In this document: positions 45,637-56,999 of the stretch, in pieces
Position numbering within the stretch: position 1 is the first letter of the stretch
Layout: every line of letters starts with the position of its first letter
NCBI GenBank assembly: GCA_951812925.1
Contig: OX638370.1
Location: 117,318,897-117,382,896, forward strand
DNA: 64,000 nt
DNA from: Calliopum simillimum
Lineage: Eukaryota; Arthropoda; Insecta; Diptera; Lauxaniidae
Direction of reading: 5' to 3'
Made by a program: the position numbers and the translations under genes
The notes under the pieces: model-generated
Database searches by the model: none
Told to the model about the DNA's origin: nothing
The model's input: the letters and a program-made list of their open reading frames with translations, nothing else

Positions 45637-45756
45637 TGGGAAGCCGACTTAATGTTTTTAATCCGTTCCTTAACATGTCATAATTATGTGTTAGAAAATG
45701 CATTGATAGATTTTATGTAAATTGATCTTTGCAATGACTAAAAGTTCAATTAAAAA

Positions 45757-46790
45757 TGAATTTTCCATTATTTTTTTTATAGTAATATTTTTGGCGGTTG
45801 TCGAGATATTTTATTGAAAAGAAGAAACTTTCCACTGTTTATGCTTCGTTTTTATTAAAATATTACAGTCTCATTTTTAAATACCCACATATATTTATTT
45901 TTACACAAATTTTCAAACGTGACTCACGTCATTACACGTTAATTATTAGCCATACAAATTAGGGATCCATTAGGAACCATAAAAATTGATGGGTTTTTTG
46001 GAATTCCCGCCGTATTTAGTTGCAAAAAAAAAAAAAAATATAAAAACTTTATTCAAATGAAAATAAACGACCGACATCATGAAAGTTCTTTATTCGACTT
46101 TGTCTTCTTTACAGATTAACTTAACTAATAAATTATAAATGCAAAAAGCCAAGAAAAAACACAAAAAAAAAAAAAAATTAAGAAAAGAAAAAACAAATTA
46201 TTAAAAACAACTTTTTAAGCTGCCTCTTGCAAAACAGCTTTTGACAAAAGAATTAAAAAAAAAAATGATTGAAATCGGTTTTTCTTGATTTTATTTTAAA
46301 TACGAAAAATAAACCTGCTTAAAATTTGCGACACAAATTTAAATTTCTCTTGGCATTTTCTTACCATTCTTAACATCTTCTAATAGTTTTTTTTTGTATG
46401 AAAGATTTTTGTTTAATTCACAGGCCTAGTATTTTGAGGAGCGGTATGTTATTCTATCATGAGTACAAAAATTATTAATTTTATATTAAAATTGTGACGT
46501 TAGGGAATAACGCCCAAGAATAAAAACGCAATTATTACGATACATTTTTATAAATAAATTTTGGCGAAAATCATTTTGAAAACAACGCCTATAGTTGGGG
46601 CTTTGTTTCGTTTTTTTTGGCGTTATTTTGTTAAAAAAAAATAAAAAAAATAAATGACATCTAAAATAATAACCAAATAACGCTCAAAAAATTTGAAATA
46701 GATCCCAAAAACAAAAACAAAAACAAAATAAAGCCCAAAATATTTTCACATAAATTTGGGCGATTATCATTTTGGAAATAACGCCCAAAA
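45757..46790. other. AT-rich non-coding DNA with ATAACGCCC direct repeats
   Basis: GGGAATAACGCCCAA at 46502 and GGAAATAACGCCCAA at 46775, with ATCATTTTG(A/G)AAA between, form a pair about 270 bp apart and bracket an A-rich segment. A-rich tracts lie at 46025-46038 and 46163-46177. No gene. Confidence 0.4.
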
Positions 46791-46799
46791 TTTATTTAT

Positions 46800-48590
46800 A
46801 TGAAAATATATTTTAACTTCATCCTTCACTTCTTCTTCAATGAAAATTTCTTTCCACGAAGTTTTTTTTTTTCAAGCTTGGGAATAGGTGATATTTGCTG
46901 CGTGCCAGATCAGAACTTTAAGGTTGGTGAGCCAAAACATCGAAGCCTACCTTCTGCAGAGCAGCCATCGCAACTCGTCTCTTGTGAACAGTCGCGTTCT
47001 CGTTCGGCAGGAGAACACCTTTGGTCAATTTTCCCCTTCTTTTTTCTCTGACGGCTTCGTTGAACTTCTTGAAGATTAAAGCTTAGTATTTTTCGGTTAT
47101 GAAGACACCTTTTATCTTTGTAATCGATCCCTTCACAGTCCTAAAAGAGTGTCGCCATGATTTTCACAGCCGACTGTGACAGCTTAAACTTTTTATTTGG
47201 TGATGTGCCTCTTTGTGCCACACACGCCTGTTTGGACTCAGGTTTATAATGACAAGCCCGAGATTCGTCCCCAGCAATAATTCGAACAAATACTCTATCT
47301 CTGTCCTCACTACAGAAGTCCAAAAATTGGGGAGAATTCTTCACGCTCAATTTTTTTGAGGCTTCGTGAGCATTCTCGGCACCCATCTTAGACTGACTTT
47401 AGTCATACTAAGATTACACAGGTTTACAAAAAAAAATGTCATGGCGTTTTGACCAGACTATATGTTTCCTAGGGACTTTGACGTCCTGAATCTGAGTCCG
47501 GGGTCCGTTTTTTTCCAGAATGTCTGAGAAAAAAGATTTCAAGGTCATATGGAGGTCAAAATGGTCATATGTCGTTTAGTGATAAATTCGCTAAAATTCT
47601 AAAACTAATTTTATATCATTGAATTCTTAGTCCTTAAAAAGATTATGTTATCAAAAAGGGTCTTTCGTATCTAGTTTCGGAGATATAGCCATAGGAAGAT
47701 CCGGATATATCTTCTATGAAAACCGCTATAAGTTGGGAACCACTGAATGGATTTGAAAAATATTGGTGTCATATGAAAGGTATTTTGTTGTTGTTGTTGA
47801 TGTATTTGTTGTTGTTATTGAAAATTTCAAAAAACGTCATATCTCCAAAACTATGAATCCAATTGAAAATATGCGCATATAAAACATTTTTATAGGCGGT
47901 CAGAATACCTTTCATATGACACCAATATTTTTTAAATCCATCTAGTGGTTCCGAACTTATAGCGGTTTTCATAGAAGATATATCCAGATCTTCCGATGGC
48001 TATGTCTCCGAAACTAAGTTCGAAAGACCCTTTTTGATCACATAATCTTTTTAAGGGCTAAGAATTCAATGATAAAAAATTAGTTTCAGAATTTTAGCGA
48101 GTTTATCACTAAACGACACATGAACCCCATTTTGACCTCCATATGACCTTGAAATCTTTTTTCTCAGACGTTCTGGAAAAAAAACAGACCCCGGATTCGG
48201 ATTCAGGACGTCAAAGTCCCTAGGAAACACATAGTCTAGTCAAAACGCCATGACATTTTTTTTTTGTAAACCTGTGTTATCGTCAAGAATTTAAAAAATG
48301 TATCTGATACTCCAACCATTTCTGTGAGCTTTGTTTTCTTTAGTCGGACATCTTTCAATATTAATTTTTCTACTTTTTAAATGATTTTTGGAATGGTCAC
48401 CTCGATCGGCCTGCCTGGCCGTGCTCTTCTACAAGTGAATCGCTGCCTTGGGCAAAGAGATTATGCCACTTGTAAACCATAGTTTTACTCGGACAAGAGT
48501 TCCCGTAAACGTATGATGTCTTTTCCAATATAGTCTGAACTGATTTCCCTTGCTTTATAACAGCGCTTATGCTCCATATTTGTTGCATAT
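46800..48590 (-). pseudogene. Mariner transposase pseudogene, split by an insertion
   Basis: Minus-strand fragments give the mariner order. N-terminal DNA-binding part: 48588-48397, with GNSCPSKTMVYKWHNLF. Central part: 47386-47141, with FVRIIAGDESRACHYKPESK, where IxGDES holds the first catalytic Asp. C-terminal part: about 47050-46800, with VLLPNENATVH, then SSDLARSKYHLFPSLKK. The second catalytic Asp is replaced in NENA and stops and shifts break the frame, so no active enzyme is possible. The DNA between the first two parts is a separate palindromic element (47417-48276). Copies with catalytic spacing of this kind belong to the Tc1/mariner superfamily. Confidence 0.85.
47417..48276. mobile_element. 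Palindromic element inserted in the mariner copy, TTA target
   Basis: Ends CACAGGTTTACAAAAAAAAA and, inverted, TTTTTTTTTGTAAACCTGTG. The arms of about 400 bp mirror GTCATGGCGTTTTGAC, TTTCCTAGGGACTTTGACGT, TCAAGGTCATATGGAGGTCA and others. TTA flanks both ends (47414-47416 and 48277-48279), a 3-bp duplication like that of PIF/Harbinger-type elements. The centre has a GTT/GTTATT-rich spacer near 47790-47820. No ORF. It postdates the mariner insertion. Confidence 0.85.
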
Positions 48591-48599
48591 TTCAGATTT

Positions 48600-50120
48600 T
48601 ATTTGGCATTGACTTGTTTGGTCGACAATAGCTCAAAGACCAATGACCCGAATAATGCATTGAAAAGTGCATTAGAATAGCAGGAGAATATTTTAAAAAG
48701 AAAAAATAAATTTGTATTTTTATTTCCACTCCTTAAACTCCAATATGCGGACTTAAAAATTCCCACTCGTCTGAATTAATTAAAACACCGCTCGCAACAT
48801 CTACTTTTAATTTACAATGTCTACAGTTGATGGTGTTATTTTTCTTTAATATGGCGCCAGAGGGACAAATGAACCGTATCATATCGTATTTCAAATGTTT
48901 TGGATCGATTCAATCAATTTGCTGGAGCATCAGTTTTTGTTTCTTTGAAATATTTTACAAATTAACATAATTTTATTTATGGCGCTAGAAATTAATTTTA
49001 CATTTTTTCACTTTGTTCTTTAGTCGGGGGAATTCTCAATAAAAAAAAAAAAAAATAGAAAGAAATATGCTGATCGTAAAGAACAATAATTAATTTTTTA
49101 TTTCGCTATTCTAGTCCAATGATTCGAAAGGTTATTAGCGTTGGACAAGAACAAAAGGCAACGAAAAAAACAAACAGATCCGGTTGAATATTATTTTTCC
49201 AATAAAACCAAAACATACTTACGTAGTAAAACTTTTTATTTATGGACGAACTGTTATAGAATTTTGCTATAGATTTGTTTAATTTTGTGAATATTCTTCG
49301 ATGTTGTATTATTTTGTATATAGGCTTAAAAGTGGAAACACCTATCTCCCAATTTACAATACAGTTTTGCAGGTTCAAAAATTCGTCACTAAGTTAAATT
49401 TGAGTCTTAATAATTTCACACCCATTAATTTTTATCTAAAATCTAAATGCATATTTTAGATATATGTATCCATCTTTCTATAGAAAAGCAGAAAACATTT
49501 AATTTAAACCCAGAAGCTTAAACAAGAAAACATATAATCTCTTTTTCTTTTTTTTTTAGAATATTCGGAAAGATGCCCCGTAACATATCTACTACTTCTG
49601 AAATGAAGGTCGCTTTTCCTGTGGAGCATCAGAAAGTTTTTAATTATTTTTATTGAAAGTTGAATTCATAAGTTAATTTACCAATTTACTTACTTTGCAG
49701 TAGAGTCAAAAAAAGAAAAATCACCAAAATTAAGTTAATCAGAAGCCTAAAAACCAAATTACAAACAAACATCACCACAATTGATAAGCGCAATCAAGAA
49801 ATGCTTAACTAAGGTCTAGGTGAAGTAAAACCACTTTCTGTACAAATGTATAAACTTGACTTTGGATATTGCAGCAGCGCTCTAACTAACCAGGTAACAA
49901 CTACCAACATACTCGTACACCAATGTGCATTTGCAATTATGCGTTTTGTGATTTTTCTTCATCTTCTTCTTCTATTTTCTGTTACTGTAAATCCAGTTTT
50001 ATTTTCCCACTGATTCTTTCAGATAGCCACAATTGATTTTCTACACTGAAAGCCTCTTTTTTTGTGAATTTTAAAGCTACCAAATACTCAATGTGCTCTT
50101 TGTGAGAAGATGTGGTCGCA
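48600..50120. other. Mostly non-coding DNA, one exon-like stretch
   Basis: AT-rich. Apart from the exon-like segment at 49560-49656, nothing recognisable. Confidence 0.4.
49560..49656 (+). other. Exon-like segment after a strong acceptor, unidentified
   Basis: A 20-base pyrimidine tract ending in TTTTTAG precedes a frame open through MPRNISTTSEMKVAFPVEHQ, with ATG at 49573 and TGA at 49654-49656. The first bases (ATA TTC GGA AAG) are also open. It could be a terminal exon, a small ORF, or chance; I recognise no family and found no partner exon. Confidence 0.2.
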
Positions 50121-50129
50121 CAGTCATAC

Positions 50130-50460
50130 TTTGAAAACAAAATGTGTACATATTTCTATGATAGAAAAACCAAAGGTGTAAACTTGGTAAGGGAATTTTA
50201 TAGCCCCAGCTACAATTTTTATAGTCCCATTGTCTTGAAACTCGTCAAGAATAACTAAGAAAATTAGCTTTTTTGGATTCCATGCGAACGACATTGCTGA
50301 CCGTCCTGCCCAGAAGGGTGTCTTTAATATATTAACTGGACCTGAAGATTTAATTAAAACCAAATTAAAGATAAATCGATTAACCTTACTTTGGCTAAAT
50401 ACTTTGAACCTTAGAAAAACGCAGCTCCTCTTACAACAAAACAAATTGGACACTTCAAGC
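50130..50460 (+). pseudogene. Possible relic of a LINE RNase H domain
   Basis: One plus frame reads NDIADRPAQKGVFNILTGPE around 50287-50345, resembling the GNEIADxLAKxG...GPE motif at the end of RNase H domains of R1/Jockey-type retrotransposons. The preceding bases fit GIPG only with a shift. It is short and degraded; chance similarity is possible. Confidence 0.35.
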
Positions 50461-50930
50461 TACTTGAGCATTTCAATCAAATGAATCTCCACAGACATGA
50501 AGTCACAACTCTGTCTAAATTCAGATAGCTTTCGCTCAGATCTTCCACTTACTGTTCTCAGTGTCTGAGTGAAATTTGGTTGGACTAACTCAAAAAACAC
50601 TTTCAATACAGCATTTTGGATCTTTTGCTTGTATGGGAAGCGCCACGCTCCCTTATTCGAGAATACGCATCATAATTTTTACACCACTCGCGTAGTCAAA
50701 AAATTAAAGTAATCAACACTAAATTTCAAACATAAATTACCTTACGTATGAACTATTTGATGGGTTCGTAAAGTAATATTTACAAATAAAATGTAGTTAA
50801 ATAATAAAAAATATTTACTTCAAATTCCCTACATTTAACTTTATGTAGAGTAAATTATACTTAAAAATTTATAATTCTAGTAAAAATAATTTTATTTTTT
50901 TCACGCACAAAAATGAGTGTCATAATATTT

Positions 50931-51202
50931 ACTCCACTCGGGTAAGGTAAATATCACAAAAATATATAATCATTTGGACTTTTATAATTTTATGTAGTAA
51001 CAATTTCTATTTTTAGACAGACATTTCATATACAAATTTTATACCTCTACATCATATGCGCCAGTAGCGCAGGAGGATCTATCTATAACACGGAGGGGCC
51101 AGGGTTCGTAAATAACACGTAAATTTTTTTAAACAAATTACTAGCAAATATAAATTTTGAATTGACTAAAACAGTAAGGTGAAATTTACTTCAGTGGGGA
51201 GT
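50931..51202. mobile_element. Small TIR-like element with a tRNA-like interior
   Basis: ACTCCACTCGGGTAAGGTAA at the left and, inverted, TTTACTTCAGTGGGGAGT at the right give imperfect ends of about 20-25 bp. Inside, plus strand 51058-51110, an A-box-like TAGCGCAGGAGG and a B-box-like GGTTCGTAAAT are spaced about as in tRNA genes. No ORF. Confidence 0.45.
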
Positions 51203-51209
51203 TGTAACT

Positions 51210-51900
51210 AGTCTGACTTGAAGTTCTGGTAAAATTTAAGAGAAATAAAGTAGCAAAATCTTTTTTTTTTTCGTGCACTAACAGTGAGCTTTTGCAATTT
51301 TTGCATATATCGGAGATGCCACTCCCTTTTGTCCGATTTCGTCTAGTTTTTGTTCAGAACTTGCGCTGACCGTCCCTAGTATTTATGTGTATTTTGGTTG
51401 CATTGTCGTGAAAAATACTCCTAAAGTTGCATACTGAATATATATACTTATATATACCAAATAACTCAAAACTAGAAAAAACTGACTAAGTGCTTTTCAC
51501 TTGTATAGGGGCGATATATACCCTTCCATACCTGCCACGCTTGCTTCCCGCGTTACAAGTGGAAGACAAAGTCCATATACCCTGAGTGTAGAGTATCAAC
51601 ATATCTTTTCACAATAGCCACAAGAAAAATCCACGAGCTCGTTAGCCAAAATACTGAAAAATTAGACATTAGTTAAACCCTTGTTACCATTTTAGTAAAT
51701 TAATGACTGTGAATTCGGGCCTTACAGGTTCAAAATTTTGTTAAAGATTAACATGCAACATCTGGTCAAATTTCAATCTCATTTGCGCACACTGCCTTTA
51801 AAGCCCGGCTTTTGATGAGCGCACACATATTGAGTGAGAGCAGAGATGAGCCACATCTGGTTGGACTGAGTGTAATTTCGTTACAAGTGCGTATGTATTT
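51210..51900. other. Upstream DNA of the 52.7-kb gene
   Basis: Intergenic, with AT-rich and mixed composition. GAG/GCG-rich words at 51810-51860 may be regulatory, but no site can be named. Confidence 0.35.
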
Positions 51901-51922
51901 GTGTGACTGAGGAGCGGTTGCG

Positions 51923-51960
51923 TATAAAACAGAAGCGTCTACTCTGGATGAATTTCATTT
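51923..51960 (+). promoter_or_regulatory. Core promoter of the secreted-protein gene
   Basis: TATAAAAC at 51923-51930, with an initiator-like TCATTT at 51955-51960 (A at 51957, 34 bases downstream). It predicts a 5' leader of about 760 nt before the ATG at 52720, unless an intron lies within the leader. Confidence 0.45.
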
Positions 51961-52719
51961 GAAGTCAAATCTTTAAGTGCTACAGTGCAGAGCTAACAAA
52001 AAGCTGGGTTTTTTTTAACGCAAAAAGATAAAGAAGAAATAGAAATAATAGCGAATTTCTCTTTTCTACTCGAACAAAAAAGTGTCTGCGTGTGTGTTAC
52101 AATTTTTAAGTCGAGTTATTGAAAACTGGCGACAAATAATTTTGAGAAAACTTTAAAAAATATTGTTAACTTTTTTAAAACATTAAAGAAACTATATTTC
52201 CGGAATAAATTTCCAGCAAAAAGTCAAATTTTAAGCTTTTCGTGCACTTGTGCAATATACTAATTAAATTCAATAGATACTTTTTAGTATCTTTGAGATA
52301 CGAAGTGAAGATACATAGCTGTAAGCTAATGAAAAAACAGTAAAAATAGAAAAGTACCAATAAAACATAGTTTTAACATAAAAAAGAAAGTTTTGAAGTG
52401 AAATTTTTAAAAAACAAAACAAAAAATTCCGTAACTTTTAAATTACATATTATACAACAACAACAGCAACGTTGCAGTAGACACCCTTTTTTGCGGTTTT
52501 CATAATTACACGCGTAAAAACGTGTTAACCTGCCTTAAAATATTTAAAATTTTTTTTGTTTTTGTGCTGCCACATTTTTTTGTTAACTTTAATTTTGTTT
52601 TGATTTGTTTTTGTGGTAAACACGTTGCCCCTTCTACCTTTTTTATTGTACATTATTCCACTGCTAAAGGTATTTAACCCCGCCCCCCTCTTCCCTTCAA
52701 CTGGAAAAAATAAAACACC

Positions 52720-52833
52720 ATGACAGCGGTCAAAGCGAAAGTAATTGCAACATCACTCATCTTGGCCGTCTCATTGCAATTGTGTTGCGGCTCAGCGATA
52801 CCAATTTGGGAATTTTTAACACGTAACGAAAAG
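52720..52833 (+). CDS. First coding exon of an unidentified secreted protein
   Basis: ATG in good fly context (AACACC before it) opens 38 codons ending in GAA AAG followed by a near-perfect donor GTGAGT, phase 0. The peptide is a classical signal sequence: basic start (TAVKAKV), hydrophobic core IATSLILAVSLQL, and small residues before a likely cut after GSA. The predicted mature start is IPIWEFLTRNEK. This looks like the start of a neuropeptide precursor or other small secreted protein, but I do not recognise the family. No second exon was found in the remaining 11 kb, so the following DNA is probably a long intron. The promoter and 5' leader lie directly upstream. Confidence 0.75.
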
Positions 52834-54350
52834 GTGAGTTTCTGTTTTTCTTTTTTTTAATGTATTTTATCTGTATCTTTTGCTGTTGTTATCTTTTTGT
52901 CACTAAATCAAGAAATTTAAATTATTTAATCAAAACAAGTTGATATGCACCTAAATAATTCCAATTTTTATGTGTAAGGTTTTTTAAAGATGGTTGGAGA
53001 TGGTGTTTTCAGCCGAGATTAATTGATGAAGTTTAAATATTGTATGTGTATTATAAAGTTTTTCCCTAAAACTACGTTTCCAACGGTGATTTGTGAGGTG
53101 ATTTACGGCTTTTGCGAGATTTAGCTCTAAGTCTCGCTGTAAATTACGTTAAACATAAAAAAATAAATTTACTTCTGACGAGATTTATTTTAAATCTTGA
53201 CATAAACCTCAATAGGGCTACCGATTTAGGTTTGTTCTGCCTAAGTGGCACCCCTTAACTCTGACAGCTGACCCTGCTTAGAAATCATTAGGAAACCAGT
53301 AATTTTAAAAATAATAACTAAATAAAAGAATTGCTCTGACTTTCATGGTCGTGGGCTCTTCAGAAACTTATTATTTCACCAGATGGCGCTTCAAAAATCA
53401 TTTAATGCCTAGAAATGGATTTTCAAAATATTTTCTAAAGTTTTCATCATTTATCGTCCTTGAGATGAAATTCTTTGCAGAATATTTAAGTGGAATGCTT
53501 TAACCCATCGTTGTCCAGTTTTTTTTTAAAACGGGGTTAAAAAGACCCATAAAACGAAAAAAGTGTAGATGGCTAAAAATGCTTAGAATTGTTCATAGAA
53601 TACGAGTGAATTTTTTCAAAATTTTTTTTATTTTTTCAAAAAAAATTTATCAAATTGTGTTTTCAGCTGTTAAGCTCACGTTTGTCAGCAACATGCTAGG
53701 TTTACTTAAAACCGAGGCATTTACGAAAAAATTTCATGCAACGTAAAATGCTTAAAATCCGTCAAAGAATTGGTGAGAATTTTTTCAGAATTTTTTTTTA
53801 TTTTTTGACTATATTTTGAATTCGATAAAATAAGTAGATCGAAAAACTCTGAAAAAATTCACACGTATTTTTTGGCATTTGGCATTTTTTGCCGCATACA
53901 TTTTTTTCTTTAGATCGTTTTTCCGACCTCTTTATTGAAAAACATAAAAAATTTGATTTTTGGGACCGAATATTATATATACCCAAAAAAAAAGTTTTTA
54001 AACGCCAAAATTTTTGTAAGCACATAATCTTTGTTTCTAAAGCACTCCTTAGTATCCATTGGTTTTCTCAGAATGAAAAAAAAAAAAATAAATAAAAAAT
54101 GATGCAGAAATCGTTTTTAAGAGTCCTTCTAACTTTTGAGTTGGTTTCGAGATGAATCTAAATTTCCACCCGGTCTAATATAATATATAATAAAGTATCC
54201 AGTCCAGCGTTAGAGACGCAACGTTTCTTGAAATGTTTTTCCTTGGTTACCCAGTGTTCCAAACGGATAAAGAGCGGAGATATGAAGATATTAAAATGGT
54301 TAAAATTTTCTCTTCCATTCGCTAATGTTTTTACTTAAATTTTTTGTAAT
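52834..54350. other. Putative first intron, transposon-poor part
   Basis: AT-rich. A degenerate inverted-repeat segment at 53070-53215 (GTGATTTGTGAGGTGATTTA at its left) resembles the small MITE at 43.3 kb. A near-tandem pair at 53580-53800 shares AAATGCTTA(A/G)AA(T/A)T and GTGA(A/G)AATTTTTTC. No exon found. Confidence 0.4.
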
Positions 54351-54358
54351 ATGTTCAT

Positions 54359-55792
54359 TAGCTATGGGCTTAATAACAATTTTTCGATTTTTATACCCTG
54401 CGGTGGTTTTTTATGTGAGGTTTGATGAAAAAGTAAGTGAGCCAAAATTTGGACGGGGTGGGGTGGGTCTAACCCTTGCCGGTTTTGAGTCAAAGTTCGA
54501 ATTTCGGGGGTAAAATTTTGAAAAAAGCTTCTAACTGCAAACCAGTTATACTTACAGGCATAGAATGTATGACCAACCCCCATTATATTTTCTACTCCAA
54601 CATTTTCACCAAACATACTTACCCCCTATCTCTACCCCTAAGGGTCGCTCCCATATAAGTCTTCATTTTCATGACATTTTTATAAAATCGACCTCCACCA
54701 CCCCCAGGCTGCCCCTACATTGTTCGAAAGTATGACCTACCCCCATTATTTTTTCCACCCCATCATTTTCAGGAAACATACTTACCCCCTATCTCCACCC
54801 CATAGGGGTGCTCCCATACAAAAATACTCATATTTATGTTAATTAATAAACATTTTTTCTCTCATCAACCCTGCCCCCATAGTGCTACTTAGGAAGGTAA
54901 AATGTATGACCGACCCCTATTAGTTTTTCCAGCTCGACAATTTTACAAAACAAACTTGCCCTCTATCTCCGCCCTTTAGGGGTGCTCTCATACAAAAGCG
55001 GTCCGGGGTGCGACTTTATACTGGTGTACTAATATTGCTTCTGTTACAAAAATTAATTGCCACAGTTACAGTGGTTTTGAATTAAAAAAAAAAAACGCGT
55101 ATCACGTATGACGGAAACGAGCAGTTACTGGGTGTGCCGATCGTACCATCTGGTAAAAATAAAGGACGGAGATAGAGGGCAAGTTTGTTTAGTAAAATTG
55201 TCGGGCTGGAAAATTTAATGGGGTCGGTCATACATTTTACCTTCCTAAGTAGCAATATGAGGGAAGTAGGGGTGATGAGAGCAAAAATGTTTATTAATTA
55301 ACATAAATATGAGTATTTTTGTATGGGAGCACCCCTAGGGGGTGGAGATAGGGGGTAAGTATGTTTCGTGAAAATGATGGGGTGGAAAAAATAATGGGGG
55401 TAAGTCATACTTTTGAACAATATAGGGGCAGCCTGGGGGTGGTGGAGGTCGATTTTATAAAAATGTCATGAAAATTAAGGCTTATATGGGAGCGACCCTT
55501 AGGGGTAGAGATAGGGGGTAAGTATGTTTGGTGAAAATGTTGGGGTAGAAAATATAATGGGGGTTGGTCATACATTCTATGCCTGTAAGTATAACTGGTT
55601 TGCAGTTAGAAGGTTTTTTCAAAATTTTACCCCCGAAATTCGAACTTTGACTCAAAACCGGCAAGGGTTAGACCCACCCCACCCCCTCCAAATTTTGGCT
55701 CACTTACTTTTTCATCAAACGTCACATAAAAAACCACCGCAGGGTATAAAAAGTTAATTTTTAAACTGTCCATACAAACTAGCCCATAGCTA
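54359..55792. mobile_element. hAT-like palindromic element, 1434 bp, with perfect 8-bp target duplication
   Basis: ATGTTCAT lies immediately outside both ends (54351-54358 and 55793-55800). The termini are TAGCTATGGGCT and AGCCCATAGCTA. The arms, each about 650-700 bp, are inverted copies (for example TACCCTGCGGTGGTTTTTTA against TAAAAAACCACCGCAGGGTA). They also contain GGGGTAAGTATG and GGGTAGAGATAGGGG-type sub-repeats that recur two or three times per arm. An 8-bp duplication fits hAT or P-type enzymes. No transposase ORF, so it is non-autonomous; the mirror ORFs are by-products. Confidence 0.9.
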
Positions 55793-55800
55793 ATGTTCAT

Positions 55801-56347
55801 CAATACTTATATCCTACAAGCATTAGGTTATTAATCATTGTTTTTAAGAAATGTTAATTATTTTGCTACCAACAAGCATGGATCAGATGGCTTGAGTGCT
55901 TTTGTAAACAACATCCAAGCTTGTTGTTAGCAAAAAAACTTAGGTAATTATATACACATTAAGTTAGTACCTAGCGTTTTTTACGATGAGCAGATATTAT
56001 AGGTTCTTTTTATTCTAATGTTCTAATCAAAATAATAATAATATTTATAGATATTTCTTAAATGCATAATAAATTACTTCGTGAGAGGTAATGAATGTTT
56101 TCTTACAAGTTATAAATAACTTTGAGCGTAAAGTTTGCCTGAAGTCGCATCAACTTTTCTTTGTGATTATAATCAATTATGTTTTTTTTTTTTTTTTTTT
56201 GTTTTGAAATACCATACAATTTATAATATTAATTATTAAACAGTAGTTATGATAACAAAGCATTGATGTTCTAAAAGAATAATAAAATTAATTATCATTA
56301 GAATATAATAGAAAAAACAATTTAAATTTGCGAGAAAAAATATAACA
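55801..56347. other. Non-coding DNA, nothing recognised
   Basis: AT-rich with a T run at 56179-56202. Confidence 0.4.
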
Positions 56348-56998
56348 TATCGATACCTTAGAGCGCTATAATCCTATCTCCATATTTTCAATTGTTGGGG
56401 AATGCAAAAAGAAGATTTCAAACAGTGGTTATTTAGAGTTGGCTGCTATTTTGATATAGCGATAAATGCAACAATTTTACCCATGGTATATTTTAACATA
56501 ATTTAATGTTTTTAACCAATTTTATTAATTTCTAACGAAATTTCAGCCAACTTATAGTATGCCATTACTTTTGCCCTCGTAAAGAATTGCACTATTCTTT
56601 AAATAAAATGACGAAGAATGTCATGAAACGATTTTTTTTTTAAATTTTTAAATTTTTGGTTCCAACATACAAAAGGGAACCCTTGGGTGTAACAAAATTT
56701 TTTCACTAAAATGTCGCGAAAAGTCATGAAACGCAAAAAAAAAACAGGAAAAAACAAAAAAAAAAAAAATTTTAAAATGTGGCTTATTTGAATATTCAGT
56801 GGAGATAAAACAGTAGCGCTCTTCAAAAAATTACAGTTTGGAGATAGGATTTTTCCTAATTATCAAATATTTTGGTATTTTAGTGGTATTTTGACATCAC
56901 ACAGTTTTGCACTCGGTAAAAAAGCTCACAAGGATACCATAACTGCAAAAATCTCAAAATCGCAAAAAGTGGAGATAGGACTACAGCGCTCTAGGGTA
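56348..56998. mobile_element. MITE with TATCGATA ends, copy 1
   Basis: Left end TATCGATACCTTAGAGCGCT followed by ATAATCCTATCTCCA. The right end has, inverted, TGGAGATAGGACTACAGCGC and CTCTAGGGTA. The interior matches the element at 60.8-61.5 kb in the opposite orientation (for example GATTTCAAACAGTGGTTATT). The right terminal TATCGATA is lost by mutation. No ORF of coding quality. Confidence 0.8.
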
Positions 56999-56999
56999 G

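Larger units (their letters stand above)
45341..45756 (-). mobile_element. TIR element carrying a tRNA-like promoter and a hammerhead ribozyme
   Basis: The left end TTTTTTAATTGAACTTTTAG and right end CTAAAAGTTCAATTAAAAAT are inverted repeats. The pairing extends inward with an indel: TCATTGCA, ATGCATTTTCTAACACATA, TTATGACA, GGATTAAAAACA, for arms of about 95 bp. Read on the minus strand the interior holds, in order, a tRNA-like sequence (45636-45561), an AT-rich segment, and a hammerhead ribozyme (45477-45431). There is no protein-coding ORF, so it depends on other enzymes. The two kinds of feature, DNA-transposon-like ends and a pol III unit with a ribozyme, are not usually found together. 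Confidence 0.75.

Noticed and set aside
49573..49656. IFGK at the exon-like segment taken as SIFamide
   Set aside because: The rest of the peptide and precursor do not match; a four-residue coincidence.
54362..55757. Pair of near-identical ORFs on opposite strands
   Set aside because: They are mirror products of the palindromic element's arms, not a duplicated gene.
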